DNA of 64,000 nucleotides from assembly GCF_012524075.1 (NCBI RefSeq), contig NZ_JAAZUI010000001.1, positions 1 to 64,000 on the forward strand. Direction: 5' to 3'. Within the stretch, counting starts at the first letter, position 1; every line of letters begins with the position of its first letter. Origin of the DNA: Lutibacter sp. B1 (GTDB lineage Bacteria > Bacteroidota > Bacteroidia > Flavobacteriales > Flavobacteriaceae). Positions 53,226 through 62,465 of this stretch are shown piece after piece. The notes under the pieces are model-generated. The model searched no databases. It was not told the origin of the DNA and saw nothing but the letters and a program-made list of their open reading frames with translations. The position numbers and the translations under genes were made by a program.

Positions 53226-55976
53226 TTAAAAATTGTATTTTAATCCAACATTCCAGTTAAAATCATAGTACTCAGCCTGCATTGTTTGTTTTTTAGTACC
53301 TTGATAATAACGTAATTCTTGGTTTGTTATGTTTTTAAACTCTGTGAATAATTGCAATCCGTTTATAATTTCACAAGATGCGTTGATATCTAAAAACAGT
53401 TGAGAATCGTAATATCTGTCTTCAAAAGCTTCACCTCCGTATTCATCAATATAATCATCAGCATAATTTAAAGAGGCTCTTACTGAAAACTTTTTAGTTT
53501 CATAAGAAAGTGAACCATTAAACATATTTTCAACTGCGCCTGACAATGGCACATCATTTCTGTCTTCAATACCATCAGTTTCAGAATCAGTATATGTATA
53601 ATTAAGATACAGATTTAAGTTTCTTAAAAAGCTTGGTAAAAAGTTCAATTTACGTTGTAACGCTACTTCAAAACCATAAACTTCAGCATTTTTACCATTA
53701 CGTGCTTGTTTGTATTCAAAAGCAACATCAGGAAATGCACTATCAACATATCCATCTTGTCTGTAATCATAAATCCAATTATCTAAATCTTTATAAAAAG
53801 CACCTGCCGATAAAATACCAACTGAGGAAAAATAATGTTCAAACATCAGGTCAAAATTCATAGATTCTGTAGCTTTTAAATTAGGATTTCCTTCTTCAAA
53901 CTCCAAATCATCAGAATTAATGAATTGGTATGGTACCAAATCGTAATAATTTGGTCGAGCAATTGAGTTTGTATAAGCGAATCTTAAAATAGTATTTTCG
54001 GTGAAATTATATTTAACTTGCACGTTAGGTAAAAAGTTGTTGTAACTTTTTGTAGCAGATAATTTTTGAGCATCATTAATTGATTCGGCAGTTTCAATAT
54101 CTATTCTATAACCGGTATAATCAATATTTGTATCTTCAAAACGCACACCCGCTATAACGGTTAATTTCTCGCCTAAATCTTGTTGAAACATTACATAAGC
54201 AGCATTAACTTCTTCTTCAGCATTGTAATTAACAGGAACAAACTCTTCTAAAACAGCTGATTCTTCAAACAATGAGCTGTTAGTTAAATCTAAATTTCCT
54301 AAATAATTACTTCGAACAAAAAATCCGGATTTATATTTATCACCCGGCAAAAATCCACCAACAGTTTGATCTTTATATGGTACATCACTTAACAATTCAA
54401 AACCTTCCAACGGCTCATATTCATAAAAAATATTATCTCTGCTTTTTTCTTTGTTTTTGTATTTATAACCTGCCTTTAATTTATTTTTATAGTTACCAAC
54501 TGTTGTTAAAGGAATTTTAAAATCAGCTCTAAAACCATAGTTTTCTTCCTTAGTATAATTATGATTTTCCGTTAATTCTTTAAATTCAAATGCACTAGGA
54601 TTTGTATATGAATAAGGGTCAACGGCTTTTAGCTCAGGAAATCTCATTTTACTTAAATCTTGTCTAAATTTCACATCTTTATTTCTATAAGTGATATAAC
54701 GTTCGTTTGGTCTATCTTCAGATGCTTCAGAGTAATTTGCTTTCCAATCAAATTCAACAGAATTAAATAAAATATGTGCTCCGCTAATTGAATATTTTTG
54801 AACTTCCTGATCTTCTAAACGCGCATTCTTTTCTGTTCCTCCTTTTGTTTGTCTTTGTACTTCTCCTTCATAAACACCGTCAGAAACTTCTTCAATATCT
54901 TTTATTCGTAATCTGTATCTATTTTCCCAATCTTTACGTTTATTAAAAATCGATTTAAAGAAAATAGTATTTTTATCATTAATTTTATAATCTAAGTTTG
55001 CAGCAAGACTTAATCTGTCTCTTCTAACATCATATTTTCTAATATCGTGTTCTGAAACGTACGGATTCTCAAAATCTCCGTCCCATTCAAATTCAATATT
55101 ATCAGATCCATAATCATTCGATTGTAATGAAGCACTAACTACAGCACCTAACTTATTATCAAACATTCTACCGGCAACAACTGTTGACACATTATATAAA
55201 GGTTTATTTCTTACCGGATTTGCACCGGCAGCTCCTGTAATAGTTGCTCTAAAATTTGATGGTGCTGAACGAGTTACCAAATTTACAGAGCCTCCAATTG
55301 CATCAGCTTCCATATCTGATGTAATTGCTTTGTTTACTTCAACAGCCTGTATCATATCCGAAGGAATTAAATCCATTTGAACACGTCTATTATCACCTTC
55401 TGCAGATGGAATTCTATCTCCATTTAATGTTACAGAGTTTAATTGTGGAGCTAAACCACGTATAATTATGTCACGAGCTTCACCTTGATCATTTTGCATT
55501 GAAATACCGGGAATACGTTTTAAAGCGTCACCTATATTTGCATCTGGAAATTTCCCTACCTGATCAGCAGCAACAATGTTAGTAATATTTAAATTTGTTT
55601 TTTGTTGATTTAAGGCTTTTGCTTGCCCAACACCCAAACTACCTAAAAAAACTTCATTCAATTCATTTGTATCAACTACAAGCTTAAAGTTTGTAACAGT
55701 TGTTTTATTTGGACTTACATTAATTTCTTTAATTTCAGTTTTATAGCCTAAATAAGTTACTTTTAAATTGTAGGTTCCTTCATCTGTATTTAAAATTGTG
55801 TAATTTCCATTAAAATCTGAAGTTGAGCCAATTTTTAAGTTTTCAATAACTACTGATGCTCCAGGTAATGGTAAGTTGTTTTCATCAATAATTTGTCCAC
55901 TTATAATTCCTTTAGTTTGCGCACTAATTGTTAATGCTAATAACATAGCACAAACTAATAAAGTAATTTTTTTCAT
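53226..55976 (-). CDS. TonB-dependent receptor (phytate-linked)
   Basis: A 916-residue outer-membrane receptor. The signal peptide is followed by a carboxypeptidase-regulatory-like domain (GIISGQIIDENNLPLPGASVVIE, YLGYKTEIKEINVS), a plug domain (GKFPDANIGDALKRIPGISM, RGLAPQLNSVTLNGDRIPSA) and a 22-stranded-type barrel ending NWNVGLKYNF. No SusD-like partner is adjacent. The phytase gene downstream on the same strand suggests that the ligand is phytate or an inositol phosphate, which is inference from context. Confidence 0.93.
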   Translation of the reverse strand: MKKITLLVCAMLLALTISAQTKGIISGQIIDENNLPLPGASVVIENLKIGSTSDFNGNYTILNTDEGTYNLKVTYLGYKTEIKEINVSPNKTTVTNFKLVVDTNELNEVFLGSLGVGQAKALNQQKTNLNITNIVAADQVGKFPDANIGDALKRIPGISMQNDQGEARDIIIRGLAPQLNSVTLNGDRIPSAEGDNRRVQMDLIPSDMIQAVEVNKAITSDMEADAIGGSVNLVTRSAPSNFRATITGAAGANPVRNKPLYNVSTVVAGRMFDNKLGAVVSASLQSNDYGSDNIEFEWDGDFENPYVSEHDIRKYDVRRDRLSLAANLDYKINDKNTIFFKSIFNKRKDWENRYRLRIKDIEEVSDGVYEGEVQRQTKGGTEKNARLEDQEVQKYSISGAHILFNSVEFDWKANYSEASEDRPNERYITYRNKDVKFRQDLSKMRFPELKAVDPYSYTNPSAFEFKELTENHNYTKEENYGFRADFKIPLTTVGNYKNKLKAGYKYKNKEKSRDNIFYEYEPLEGFELLSDVPYKDQTVGGFLPGDKYKSGFFVRSNYLGNLDLTNSSLFEESAVLEEFVPVNYNAEEEVNAAYVMFQQDLGEKLTVIAGVRFEDTNIDYTGYRIDIETAESINDAQKLSATKSYNNFLPNVQVKYNFTENTILRFAYTNSIARPNYYDLVPYQFINSDDLEFEEGNPNLKATESMNFDLMFEHYFSSVGILSAGAFYKDLDNWIYDYRQDGYVDSAFPDVAFEYKQARNGKNAEVYGFEVALQRKLNFLPSFLRNLNLYLNYTYTDSETDGIEDRNDVPLSGAVENMFNGSLSYETKKFSVRASLNYADDYIDEYGGEAFEDRYYDSQLFLDINASCEIINGLQLFTEFKNITNQELRYYQGTKKQTMQAEYYDFNWNVGLKYNF

Positions 55977-56130
55977 AAAATATAGTTATTGTTAATTAAT
56001 TTTAGACCAAACTTACTACCTCAAAACCAAGTAAAACTTAAATTAGTTTAATCAAAATGGAAATTATTTGTTAGCAAATCATTAACTATATTAAATAAAC
56101 GTTACTTTTAAAAACAAGTCTAAATTAGTT

Positions 56131-56138
56131 TACTTTTG
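56131..56138 (+). promoter_or_regulatory. uvrB promoter, -7 element
   Basis: TACTTTTG fits TAnnTTTG and ends four bases before the uvrB ATG. With a usual 5-7 base distance to the start site, the mRNA would be leaderless or nearly so. Confidence 0.5.
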
Positions 56139-56142
56139 CAGT

Positions 56143-58131
56143 ATGCAATTTAAATTAGAATCAAAATTTAAACCTACCGGAGATCAACCTGAAGCAATTG
56201 AACAATTGGTTACAGGAGTTATTAATAATGAAAAATATCAGACGTTACTTGGTGTAACGGGCTCTGGAAAGACCTTTACGGTTGCTAATTTAATTGAAAA
56301 GGTTGAAAAACCAACACTGGTTTTAGCTCATAATAAAACGTTGGCAGCCCAATTGTATTCAGAATTTAAACAGTTTTTTCCCAACAATTCAGTTGAATAT
56401 TTTGTTTCTTATTACGATTACTATCAACCTGAAGCTTATATTCCTGTTTCCGGAACATATATTGAAAAGGACTTATCTATAAATGAAGATATTGAAAAAT
56501 TACGTATCAGTGCTTCTTCTGCATTGCTTTCAGGCAGAAGAGATGTTATTGTTGTAGCTTCTGTATCTTGTATCTATGGTATTGGAAACCCTATTGAATT
56601 TAAAAAGAATGTAATTTCTATTGAAACTGACCAAACCATTTCTCGTACTAAATTTTTACATCAATTGGTTACAAGTTTGTATTCCAGAACTGAAACAGAA
56701 ATAAGCAGTGGTACTTTTAAAGTTAAAGGAGACACCATAACTGTTTATCCTTCTTATGGAGAACACGCTTATAGAATTCATTTTTTTGGTGATGAAATTG
56801 AAGAAATTGAAAGTTTTGATGTTGCTAATAACACTGTTATAGAAAAATTTGAGCAATTAACCATATATCCTGCAAACTTATTTGTTACATCTCCTGATGT
56901 TTTACAAAATGCCATTCATGCTATTCAGGAAGATTTAATGAAACAATATGAGTATTTTCAAGAAATTGGTAAACATTTAGAAGCAAAACGACTAAAAGAA
57001 CGAACCGAATTTGATTTGGAAATGATACGCGAATTAGGTTATTGCAGTGGAATTGAAAATTATTCTCGTTACTTAGACGGTCGGGAAGCAGGAACTCGTC
57101 CTTTCTGTTTACTGGATTATTTTCCTGATGATTATTTGATGGTAATTGATGAAAGTCATGTTACCATACCTCAAGTTCATGCAATGTATGGGGGCGACAG
57201 ATCTCGTAAAGAAAATTTGGTTGAATACGGTTTTAGATTACCTGCCGCAATGGATAACAGACCGTTAAAGTTTGAAGAATTTGAAGCCATTCAAAATCAA
57301 GTTATTTTTGTGAGTGCTACACCTGCCGATTATGAATTGCAAAAAACCGAAGGTGTTTTTGTTGAACAAGTTATTAGACCAACAGGGTTGCTGGATCCTG
57401 AAATTGAAGTTCGCCCAAGCCTAAATCAGATTGATGATTTAATTGAAGAAATTCAAATTAGAGTTGAAAAAGACGAACGAACGCTAGTAACTACTTTAAC
57501 AAAGCGAATGGCAGAGGAATTGACTAAATATTTGAGTAGAATTCACGTTCGTTGTCGTTACATTCACTCTGATGTAGATACGTTGGAACGAGTTGAAATT
57601 ATGCAAGATTTGCGAAAAGGTTTATTTGACGTTTTAATTGGTGTAAACCTGTTACGTGAAGGACTTGATTTACCCGAAGTTTCTTTAGTTGCTATTTTAG
57701 ATGCCGATAAAGAAGGTTTTTTACGTTCACATCGTTCTTTAACTCAAACTATCGGTAGAGCCGCCCGTAATATTGAAGGTAAAGCTATTATGTATGCTGA
57801 TAAAATTACAAACAGTATGCAATTAACCATTGATGAGACCAACCGAAGACGCGCAAAACAAATAGCTTACAATACTGCAAATAACATCACTCCTACTCAA
57901 ATTAAAAAAAGTATTGAAAATACATTGGCTAAAAATACAATCTCATCGTATCATTATGATAATTCGGTAGATATGGCTGCTGAAGATGAATTAGCTTATT
58001 TATCAAAATCTGATATCGAGAAAAGAATTCGCGATAAAAGAAAACAAATGGAAGAAGCTGCTAAAGCACTTGATTTTATTGTGGCTGCAAAACTTAGAGA
58101 TGAAATTAAAGTTTTAAAAGAAAAACTTTAA
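56143..58131 (+). CDS. uvrB: excinuclease ABC subunit B
   Basis: Damage-recognition helicase of nucleotide excision repair (662 aa). Walker A is GVTGSGKTFTVANLI, the beta-hairpin region is YYDYYQPEAYIPVSGTYIEKD, the Walker B region is DYLMVIDESHVTIPQ, and motif VI is QTIGRAARN. The C-terminal UvrC-binding UVR motif is DKRKQMEEAAKALDFIVAAKLRDEI. It is full length. The next gene starts 15 bases later and may be co-transcribed. Confidence 0.97.
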   Translation: MQFKLESKFKPTGDQPEAIEQLVTGVINNEKYQTLLGVTGSGKTFTVANLIEKVEKPTLVLAHNKTLAAQLYSEFKQFFPNNSVEYFVSYYDYYQPEAYIPVSGTYIEKDLSINEDIEKLRISASSALLSGRRDVIVVASVSCIYGIGNPIEFKKNVISIETDQTISRTKFLHQLVTSLYSRTETEISSGTFKVKGDTITVYPSYGEHAYRIHFFGDEIEEIESFDVANNTVIEKFEQLTIYPANLFVTSPDVLQNAIHAIQEDLMKQYEYFQEIGKHLEAKRLKERTEFDLEMIRELGYCSGIENYSRYLDGREAGTRPFCLLDYFPDDYLMVIDESHVTIPQVHAMYGGDRSRKENLVEYGFRLPAAMDNRPLKFEEFEAIQNQVIFVSATPADYELQKTEGVFVEQVIRPTGLLDPEIEVRPSLNQIDDLIEEIQIRVEKDERTLVTTLTKRMAEELTKYLSRIHVRCRYIHSDVDTLERVEIMQDLRKGLFDVLIGVNLLREGLDLPEVSLVAILDADKEGFLRSHRSLTQTIGRAARNIEGKAIMYADKITNSMQLTIDETNRRRAKQIAYNTANNITPTQIKKSIENTLAKNTISSYHYDNSVDMAAEDELAYLSKSDIEKRIRDKRKQMEEAAKALDFIVAAKLRDEIKVLKEKL

Positions 58132-58146
58132 ATTTGGAAAAAAACT

Positions 58147-58917
58147 ATGAAAAAGTTATTCTTTATTTTACTGTTCTTAATAAGCTGTAATTCTTTTTCC
58201 CAAAAGGAAAATTATAAATATGTAGATGAAAATTTTAATTCAATCAGCTTTATTAAATTTAAAAAGAAAATTGATTCACAATTATTTGATTTCACTATTA
58301 GTAATCTTGATACTATTATATATAAAAAATTACGTTATAAAGAATTTTATGGAAATTTAAAAACCAAAAATGCGCAATTAAAAAAATTATTCTTAAAACG
58401 AAATCAAATTGATACCACAAAAGCTTGGCTTATTCATGTTTTAGATACTTTACCAGATATTAAGGATATGCCAAAAATTTCCGGTATAGAATTACTCGAT
58501 TCATTAAACAAACCTACCGGTATTTTTATTAGCTCAAAAGATTTTAAAAAGAATTTCAAAAAATATTTTTCAAAGAATCATAAACATGTTTTAAATGCTC
58601 AAGATTACATAAAAAGAATAGAAGATGAAAAATCAAAAATTGGAGACAATAGTGAACTCATACATTTGTACAATTATAATAAAGGAATACCTTTAGATGT
58701 ATTAAAACGTAATAATTACTTTAATGATGAAAACTTTTTAATTAAAAAAATATTTTCAGACGGAATTATAAAATATCAAACTATAATAATTCATCCGAAT
58801 GGAGAATTTTATGTCTCAATGTTTGGACAATTTGATAAGGAAATGAAATTATTAAATAAAAATAAGTTTGATAAACACAAAAAAAGTTGGTTTAAAAAAA
58901 TCCTAAAATTAGATTAA
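58147..58917 (+). CDS. exported hypothetical protein
   Basis: A 256-residue protein with an N-terminal signal (MKKLFFILLFLISCNSFSQ); either the LISC lipobox or cleavage after FSQ is possible. The mature part is Lys-rich with no recognised domain. It contains a weak redoxin-like pattern (DTTKAWLIHVLDTLPDIKDMP) but no CxxC. It lies 15 bases after uvrB; a functional link is not implied. Upstream of a relic-like repeat at 58937. Confidence 0.7.
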   Translation: MKKLFFILLFLISCNSFSQKENYKYVDENFNSISFIKFKKKIDSQLFDFTISNLDTIIYKKLRYKEFYGNLKTKNAQLKKLFLKRNQIDTTKAWLIHVLDTLPDIKDMPKISGIELLDSLNKPTGIFISSKDFKKNFKKYFSKNHKHVLNAQDYIKRIEDEKSKIGDNSELIHLYNYNKGIPLDVLKRNNYFNDENFLIKKIFSDGIIKYQTIIIHPNGEFYVSMFGQFDKEMKLLNKNKFDKHKKSWFKKILKLD

Positions 58918-58936
58918 AAAAAACACTCTTTTTGAA

Positions 58937-58976
58937 GTGCCCCCAAAAAGTTAGACACTATTTGGGGGTCAGTACA
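58937..58976. mobile_element. possible insertion-sequence end relic (IS3-like)
   Basis: A 40-bp stretch reads GTGCCCCCAAAAAGTTAGAC, then ACTATTTGGGGGTCAGTACA. The two halves resemble the facing terminal repeats of IS3/IS150-type elements (CCCCCAAAAAGTTAGAC type ends), with no transposase between. It also forms CCCCCAAA/TTTGGGGG (58940-58947, 58961-58968). It lies between convergent genes, so it may serve as a terminator now. Confidence 0.4.
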
Positions 58977-58992
58977 TTAAGCCGCTTTTTTA

Positions 58993-59646
58993 TTAGTTTC
59001 CTTTTTTGTAATCAGCTAAAAATTGCGCTAAACCAATATCCGTTAAAGGGTGTTTTAATAGCCCTTTAATTGAAGATAATGGTCCGGTCATTACATCTGA
59101 TCCTATTTTTGCACATTCAATTACGTGCATAGTATGACGTATTGAAGCTGCTAAAATTTGAGTATCAAACTCATAATTATCATAAATTTGTCTTATTTCA
59201 GCAATAAGATTTAGTCCGTCGGTAGAAATATCATCTAAACGACCTAAAAATGGAGAAACATACGTAGCTCCTGCTTTAGCAGCCAATAATGCTTGACCTG
59301 CAGAAAACACCAAAGTTACGTTTGTTCTAATTCCTCTATCTGAAAAATATTTACATGCTTTAATACCATCAGCAATCATAGGTAATTTTACCACAATTTG
59401 AGGGTGTAAAGAAGCTAGTTCTTCACCTTCTTTTACCATACCTTCAAAATCTGTAGCTATAACTTCGGCACTAACATCACCTTCAACAATATTGCAAATA
59501 TCAACATAGTGTTTCAAAATATTGTCTTTGCCTGTAATTCCTTCTTTTGCCATTAATGATGGATTTGTAGTAACTCCATCTAATACACCTAAAGCTTGAG
59601 CCTCTTCAATTTGAGCTAAATTTGCTGTGTCTATAAAAAATTTCAT
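58993..59646 (-). CDS. transaldolase (fructose-6-phosphate aldolase-like, short form)
   Basis: A 217-residue TIM-barrel enzyme of the short transaldolase/FSA group, starting MKFFIDTANLAQIEEAQALG. VDGVTTNPSL-type (LDGVTTNPSLMAKEG) and the Schiff-base lysine in QIVVKLPMIADGIKA are present, then TNVTLVFSAGQALLAAKAGA. It should move a dihydroxyacetone unit in the pentose phosphate pathway. Members of this size are usually annotated tal in Bacteroidota; FSA activity cannot be excluded. Confidence 0.92.
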   Translation of the reverse strand: MKFFIDTANLAQIEEAQALGVLDGVTTNPSLMAKEGITGKDNILKHYVDICNIVEGDVSAEVIATDFEGMVKEGEELASLHPQIVVKLPMIADGIKACKYFSDRGIRTNVTLVFSAGQALLAAKAGATYVSPFLGRLDDISTDGLNLIAEIRQIYDNYEFDTQILAASIRHTMHVIECAKIGSDVMTGPLSSIKGLLKHPLTDIGLAQFLADYKKGN

Positions 59647-59709
59647 TGTAGTTGTGTTTTATTTAATTTTTATTGATTGATTTATTTTGTAACAAAAGTA
59701 ATTAAATCA

Positions 59710-60513
59710 TTATAATTTATAATGATCCATCAATAACTTTTCGTAAACTTTATCGGGTAATATTCTTTTTAATACAATGGAGAATTTTTGCATAAAATCA
59801 CCTACTTTATAATGAATACTGGGTTTTGATGTGTTTATTATTTTATAAATTGCTTTTGCCATTTCTATAGGATCGCTACCACTATCTACATGAGTGTTCA
59901 TTAAATCAAGATTCTCCTGATACGTTTTTTTATAAGGTGAGTTTTCAAAAACCGGTGTATGATATCTTCCCGATGCTATATTAGTAGCAAAATCACCCGG
60001 CGCTACATTGGTAACTTCTATTCCGAATTTTTTCACTTCCATTCTAACAGCTTCAGTAGCAATTTCTAAAGCTCCTTTTGTAGCAGAATAAATTCCTCTA
60101 AACGGCAACCCCATATAACCTGCAATTGAAGTTACGTTAATTATTAAACCACTTTTTTGTTTTCGCATTTGTGGTAACACCGCTTTTATTACATCAATTG
60201 GTCCAAAAAAATTAGTGTCAAATACGTTTCGCATTTCATTGGTTGGAGTATCTTCAATTGGCCCTGTAATTCCCATTCCGGCATTATTAATTAAAATATC
60301 CAATTTACCTTCTTTTAAAATTACTTCAGTAACAGCATTTGTAATACTTTCAACATTGTTTACATCTAATGCCACTAAATTAAAAGGATGATTTTCTATT
60401 TTATCAGGATTTCTACTTGTACCATACACAACAAAACCTTTTTTACTCAAAAATTCACCAACAGATTTTCCTATTCCTGAAGAACCGCCTGTAATTAAAA
60501 TTACTTTATTCAT
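59710..60513 (-). CDS. SDR family oxidoreductase
   Basis: A 267-residue classical short-chain dehydrogenase. The cofactor motif is ITGGSSGIGKSVGEFL, with NNAGMGITG and the catalytic Ser/Tyr/Lys in NVTSIAGYMGLPFRGIYSATKGALE. The Arg/Asn after TSRNPDK suggests NADPH preference. The substrate is unknown. It lies 63 bases upstream of the transaldolase gene on the same strand. Confidence 0.9.
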   Translation of the reverse strand: MNKVILITGGSSGIGKSVGEFLSKKGFVVYGTSRNPDKIENHPFNLVALDVNNVESITNAVTEVILKEGKLDILINNAGMGITGPIEDTPTNEMRNVFDTNFFGPIDVIKAVLPQMRKQKSGLIINVTSIAGYMGLPFRGIYSATKGALEIATEAVRMEVKKFGIEVTNVAPGDFATNIASGRYHTPVFENSPYKKTYQENLDLMNTHVDSGSDPIEMAKAIYKIINTSKPSIHYKVGDFMQKFSIVLKRILPDKVYEKLLMDHYKL

Positions 60514-60639
60514 TGAATAATTAGAATATTATATAATTGAACATTTAAAACCATTCAAAAATACGTTATTTAAAGGAAAATGAATATTATTAACTGAAAT
60601 TTAAGGAGAAAAGTGACTTAAAATAAGTGTATAAAAAAA

Positions 60640-60733
60640 GGCAAGCTACCTACATCACACCGCTACAACCTAATACCTTTGCTGCGTTCCCGCCCTGGAG
60701 GATTCAAAGGGAGCTGGTTGTGTAGGACTTGCC
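60640..60733 (-). ncRNA. ffs: SRP RNA (4.5S-type)
   Basis: Small bacterial signal recognition particle RNA of about 94 nt. The minus strand contains the domain IV core CCAGGGCGGGAACGCAGCAA with the GGAA tetraloop. The ends pair (GGCAAG with CTTGCC) and a T-run follows the 3' end. It works with Ffh and the FtsY receptor encoded at 21216. This is the only recognised feature in the 397-bp gap between the SDR and DUF4199 genes; the rest (60514-60639 and 60747-60910) is AT-rich with nothing I can support. Confidence 0.93.
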
Positions 60734-60738
60734 GGCTG

Positions 60739-60746
60739 CAAATTTA
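60739..60746 (-). promoter_or_regulatory. ffs promoter, -7 element
   Basis: On the minus strand TAAATTTG fits TAnnTTTG, with TTGG about 20 bases upstream as a -33 element. The predicted start lies at the 5' end of the SRP RNA. Confidence 0.65.
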
Positions 60747-60910
60747 CAATCAATTTTCAGTATTACCAATGTTTTTTTATAATTTTATTGTAACATTTTT
60801 AAAGTGTTGTTTACTAATTAATTATTAAAACACAATTTATAACTAAAATTAAATTAATAAACTAAAACGGTATTTAGTATATTTGTTAATCTAAAACTAA
60901 ACAAACAATT

Positions 60911-61435
60911 ATGGAAACCCAAAAATCATCATCAAATCAAATAATGTTAAACTATGGTTTAATGTTAGGATTAGCAGGAGTTCTTTTAAGTGTTATAATT
61001 TTTGCAGTAGGAAAAACTTATGATCAACATTGGTCTGTTTCAGTCATCAGTGTATTAATATCTGTTACTATTATAGTACTAGGAATTAAAAAATTTAAAG
61101 AATCAAAAGAAGGTTACTTATCTTTAAGTGATGCACTAAAAATTGGTTTAGGCATAGCACTGATCGGAGGAATAATATCTGTTATTTACACATTTATTTT
61201 CACAAGTTATATTGAACCAGATTATTTCAAAAATATGGGTGATGTTCAATTCCAAAAAATGTTAGAACAAAACCCTACAATGAGTGATGAACAATTGGAT
61301 GCGATTAACGAGTCAATGAAAAAATTCTCTGGGCCAGGAATTACATCTGCATTTATCATAATCTGGAGCTTATTCAGTGGTTTCATAATTTCACTTATTG
61401 GTGGAGCCATTATGAAAAAATCAAAAGAAGAATAA
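60911..61435 (+). CDS. DUF4199 membrane protein
   Basis: A 174-residue inner-membrane protein with about four hydrophobic segments (LMLGLAGVLLSVIIFAVG, VSVISVLISVTIIVLGI, ALKIGLGIALIGGIISVIY, GITSAFIIIWSLFSGFIISL). It fits the Bacteroidota DUF4199 family, whose function is unknown. It precedes the glycosyltransferase gene by 11 bases, a pairing common in Flavobacteriia. Confidence 0.88.
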   Translation: METQKSSSNQIMLNYGLMLGLAGVLLSVIIFAVGKTYDQHWSVSVISVLISVTIIVLGIKKFKESKEGYLSLSDALKIGLGIALIGGIISVIYTFIFTSYIEPDYFKNMGDVQFQKMLEQNPTMSDEQLDAINESMKKFSGPGITSAFIIIWSLFSGFIISLIGGAIMKKSKEE

Positions 61436-61446
61436 AAATAATATAA

Positions 61447-62394
61447 ATGGATATATCGGTAGTAATTCCACTACTTAACGAAGAAGAATCTTTAAATGAA
61501 TTATACGATTGGATTGTAAAAGTTATGCAATCCAATCGTTATTCTTATGAAATACTTTTTATTGATGATGGTAGTACAGATAGTTCTTGGGAAGTAATAA
61601 AAAAACTTTCTGCAAAAGATAACAATGTAAAAGGTATTCGTTTTCAAAAAAATTATGGAAAATCTCAGGCTCTAAATGCCGGTTTTAAAAAAGTCCTTGG
61701 TGATGTAATTATTACAATGGATGCCGATTTACAAGACAGCCCCGATGAAATCCCCGATCTTTACAATTCAATTAAAAATGAAGGTTACGACCTTATTTCG
61801 GGCTGGAAGAAAAAAAGATACGATTCAACAATCAGAAAAAATCTTCCTTCAAAATTATTTAATGCCGCTGCACGTAGAACTTCAGGTTTAAAATTACACG
61901 ACTTTAATTGCGGATTGAAAGCTTACAAAAAAGAAGTTGTAAAAAACATTGATGTTAGCGGCGAAATGCACCGCTATATTCCTGTACTGGCAAAAAACGC
62001 CGGTTTTACTAAAATTAACGAAAAAGTAGTTGCCCATCAAGCACGTAAATACGGAATTACCAAATTTGGAATGGACAGATTTATAAATGGTTTTTTAGAT
62101 TTAATTACCATTTGGTTTTTATCTAAATTCGGGAAAAGACCTATGCATTTATTTGGCTTATTGGGAACAATTATGTTTATAATTGGATTTTGCTTTGCTT
62201 TTTATCTTGGTTTTGAAAAACTTTTTTTGGTTCCTACAGGTAGATTAATAACCGAACGTCCTGAATTTTATATTTCTTTGGCTACTATGACAATTGGTAC
62301 ACAGTTCTTCTTGGCCGGATTTTTAGGCGAAATAATTTTAAGAACTAAAACCGATTCTAAACGTTACATGATTTCTGATAAAATTAACATATAA
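61447..62394 (+). CDS. family 2 glycosyltransferase (GtrB/DPM1-like)
   Basis: A 315-residue membrane-bound GT2 enzyme. The GT-A domain shows VVIPLLNEEESLNELYDWI, FIDDGSTDSS and the metal-binding MDADLQDSPDEIP. Two C-terminal membrane helices (HLFGLLGTIMFIIGFCFAF and FYISLATMTIGTQFFLAGFL) anchor it. It resembles enzymes that load a sugar onto undecaprenyl or polyprenyl phosphate for later transfer. The acceptor is inferred from the family. It follows DUF4199 after 11 bases. Confidence 0.92.
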   Translation: MDISVVIPLLNEEESLNELYDWIVKVMQSNRYSYEILFIDDGSTDSSWEVIKKLSAKDNNVKGIRFQKNYGKSQALNAGFKKVLGDVIITMDADLQDSPDEIPDLYNSIKNEGYDLISGWKKKRYDSTIRKNLPSKLFNAAARRTSGLKLHDFNCGLKAYKKEVVKNIDVSGEMHRYIPVLAKNAGFTKINEKVVAHQARKYGITKFGMDRFINGFLDLITIWFLSKFGKRPMHLFGLLGTIMFIIGFCFAFYLGFEKLFLVPTGRLITERPEFYISLATMTIGTQFFLAGFLGEIILRTKTDSKRYMISDKINI

Positions 62395-62465
62395 CGTTTT
62401 CGTTAAATCCATTATATTTTTACATTTAATCGCCGTATTTTTACATCAAAATAAAACTTTTGAAA

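Noticed and set aside
58940-58968. A simple bidirectional terminator
   Set aside because: No T-run follows the stem on either strand, and the arms look like insertion-sequence ends.
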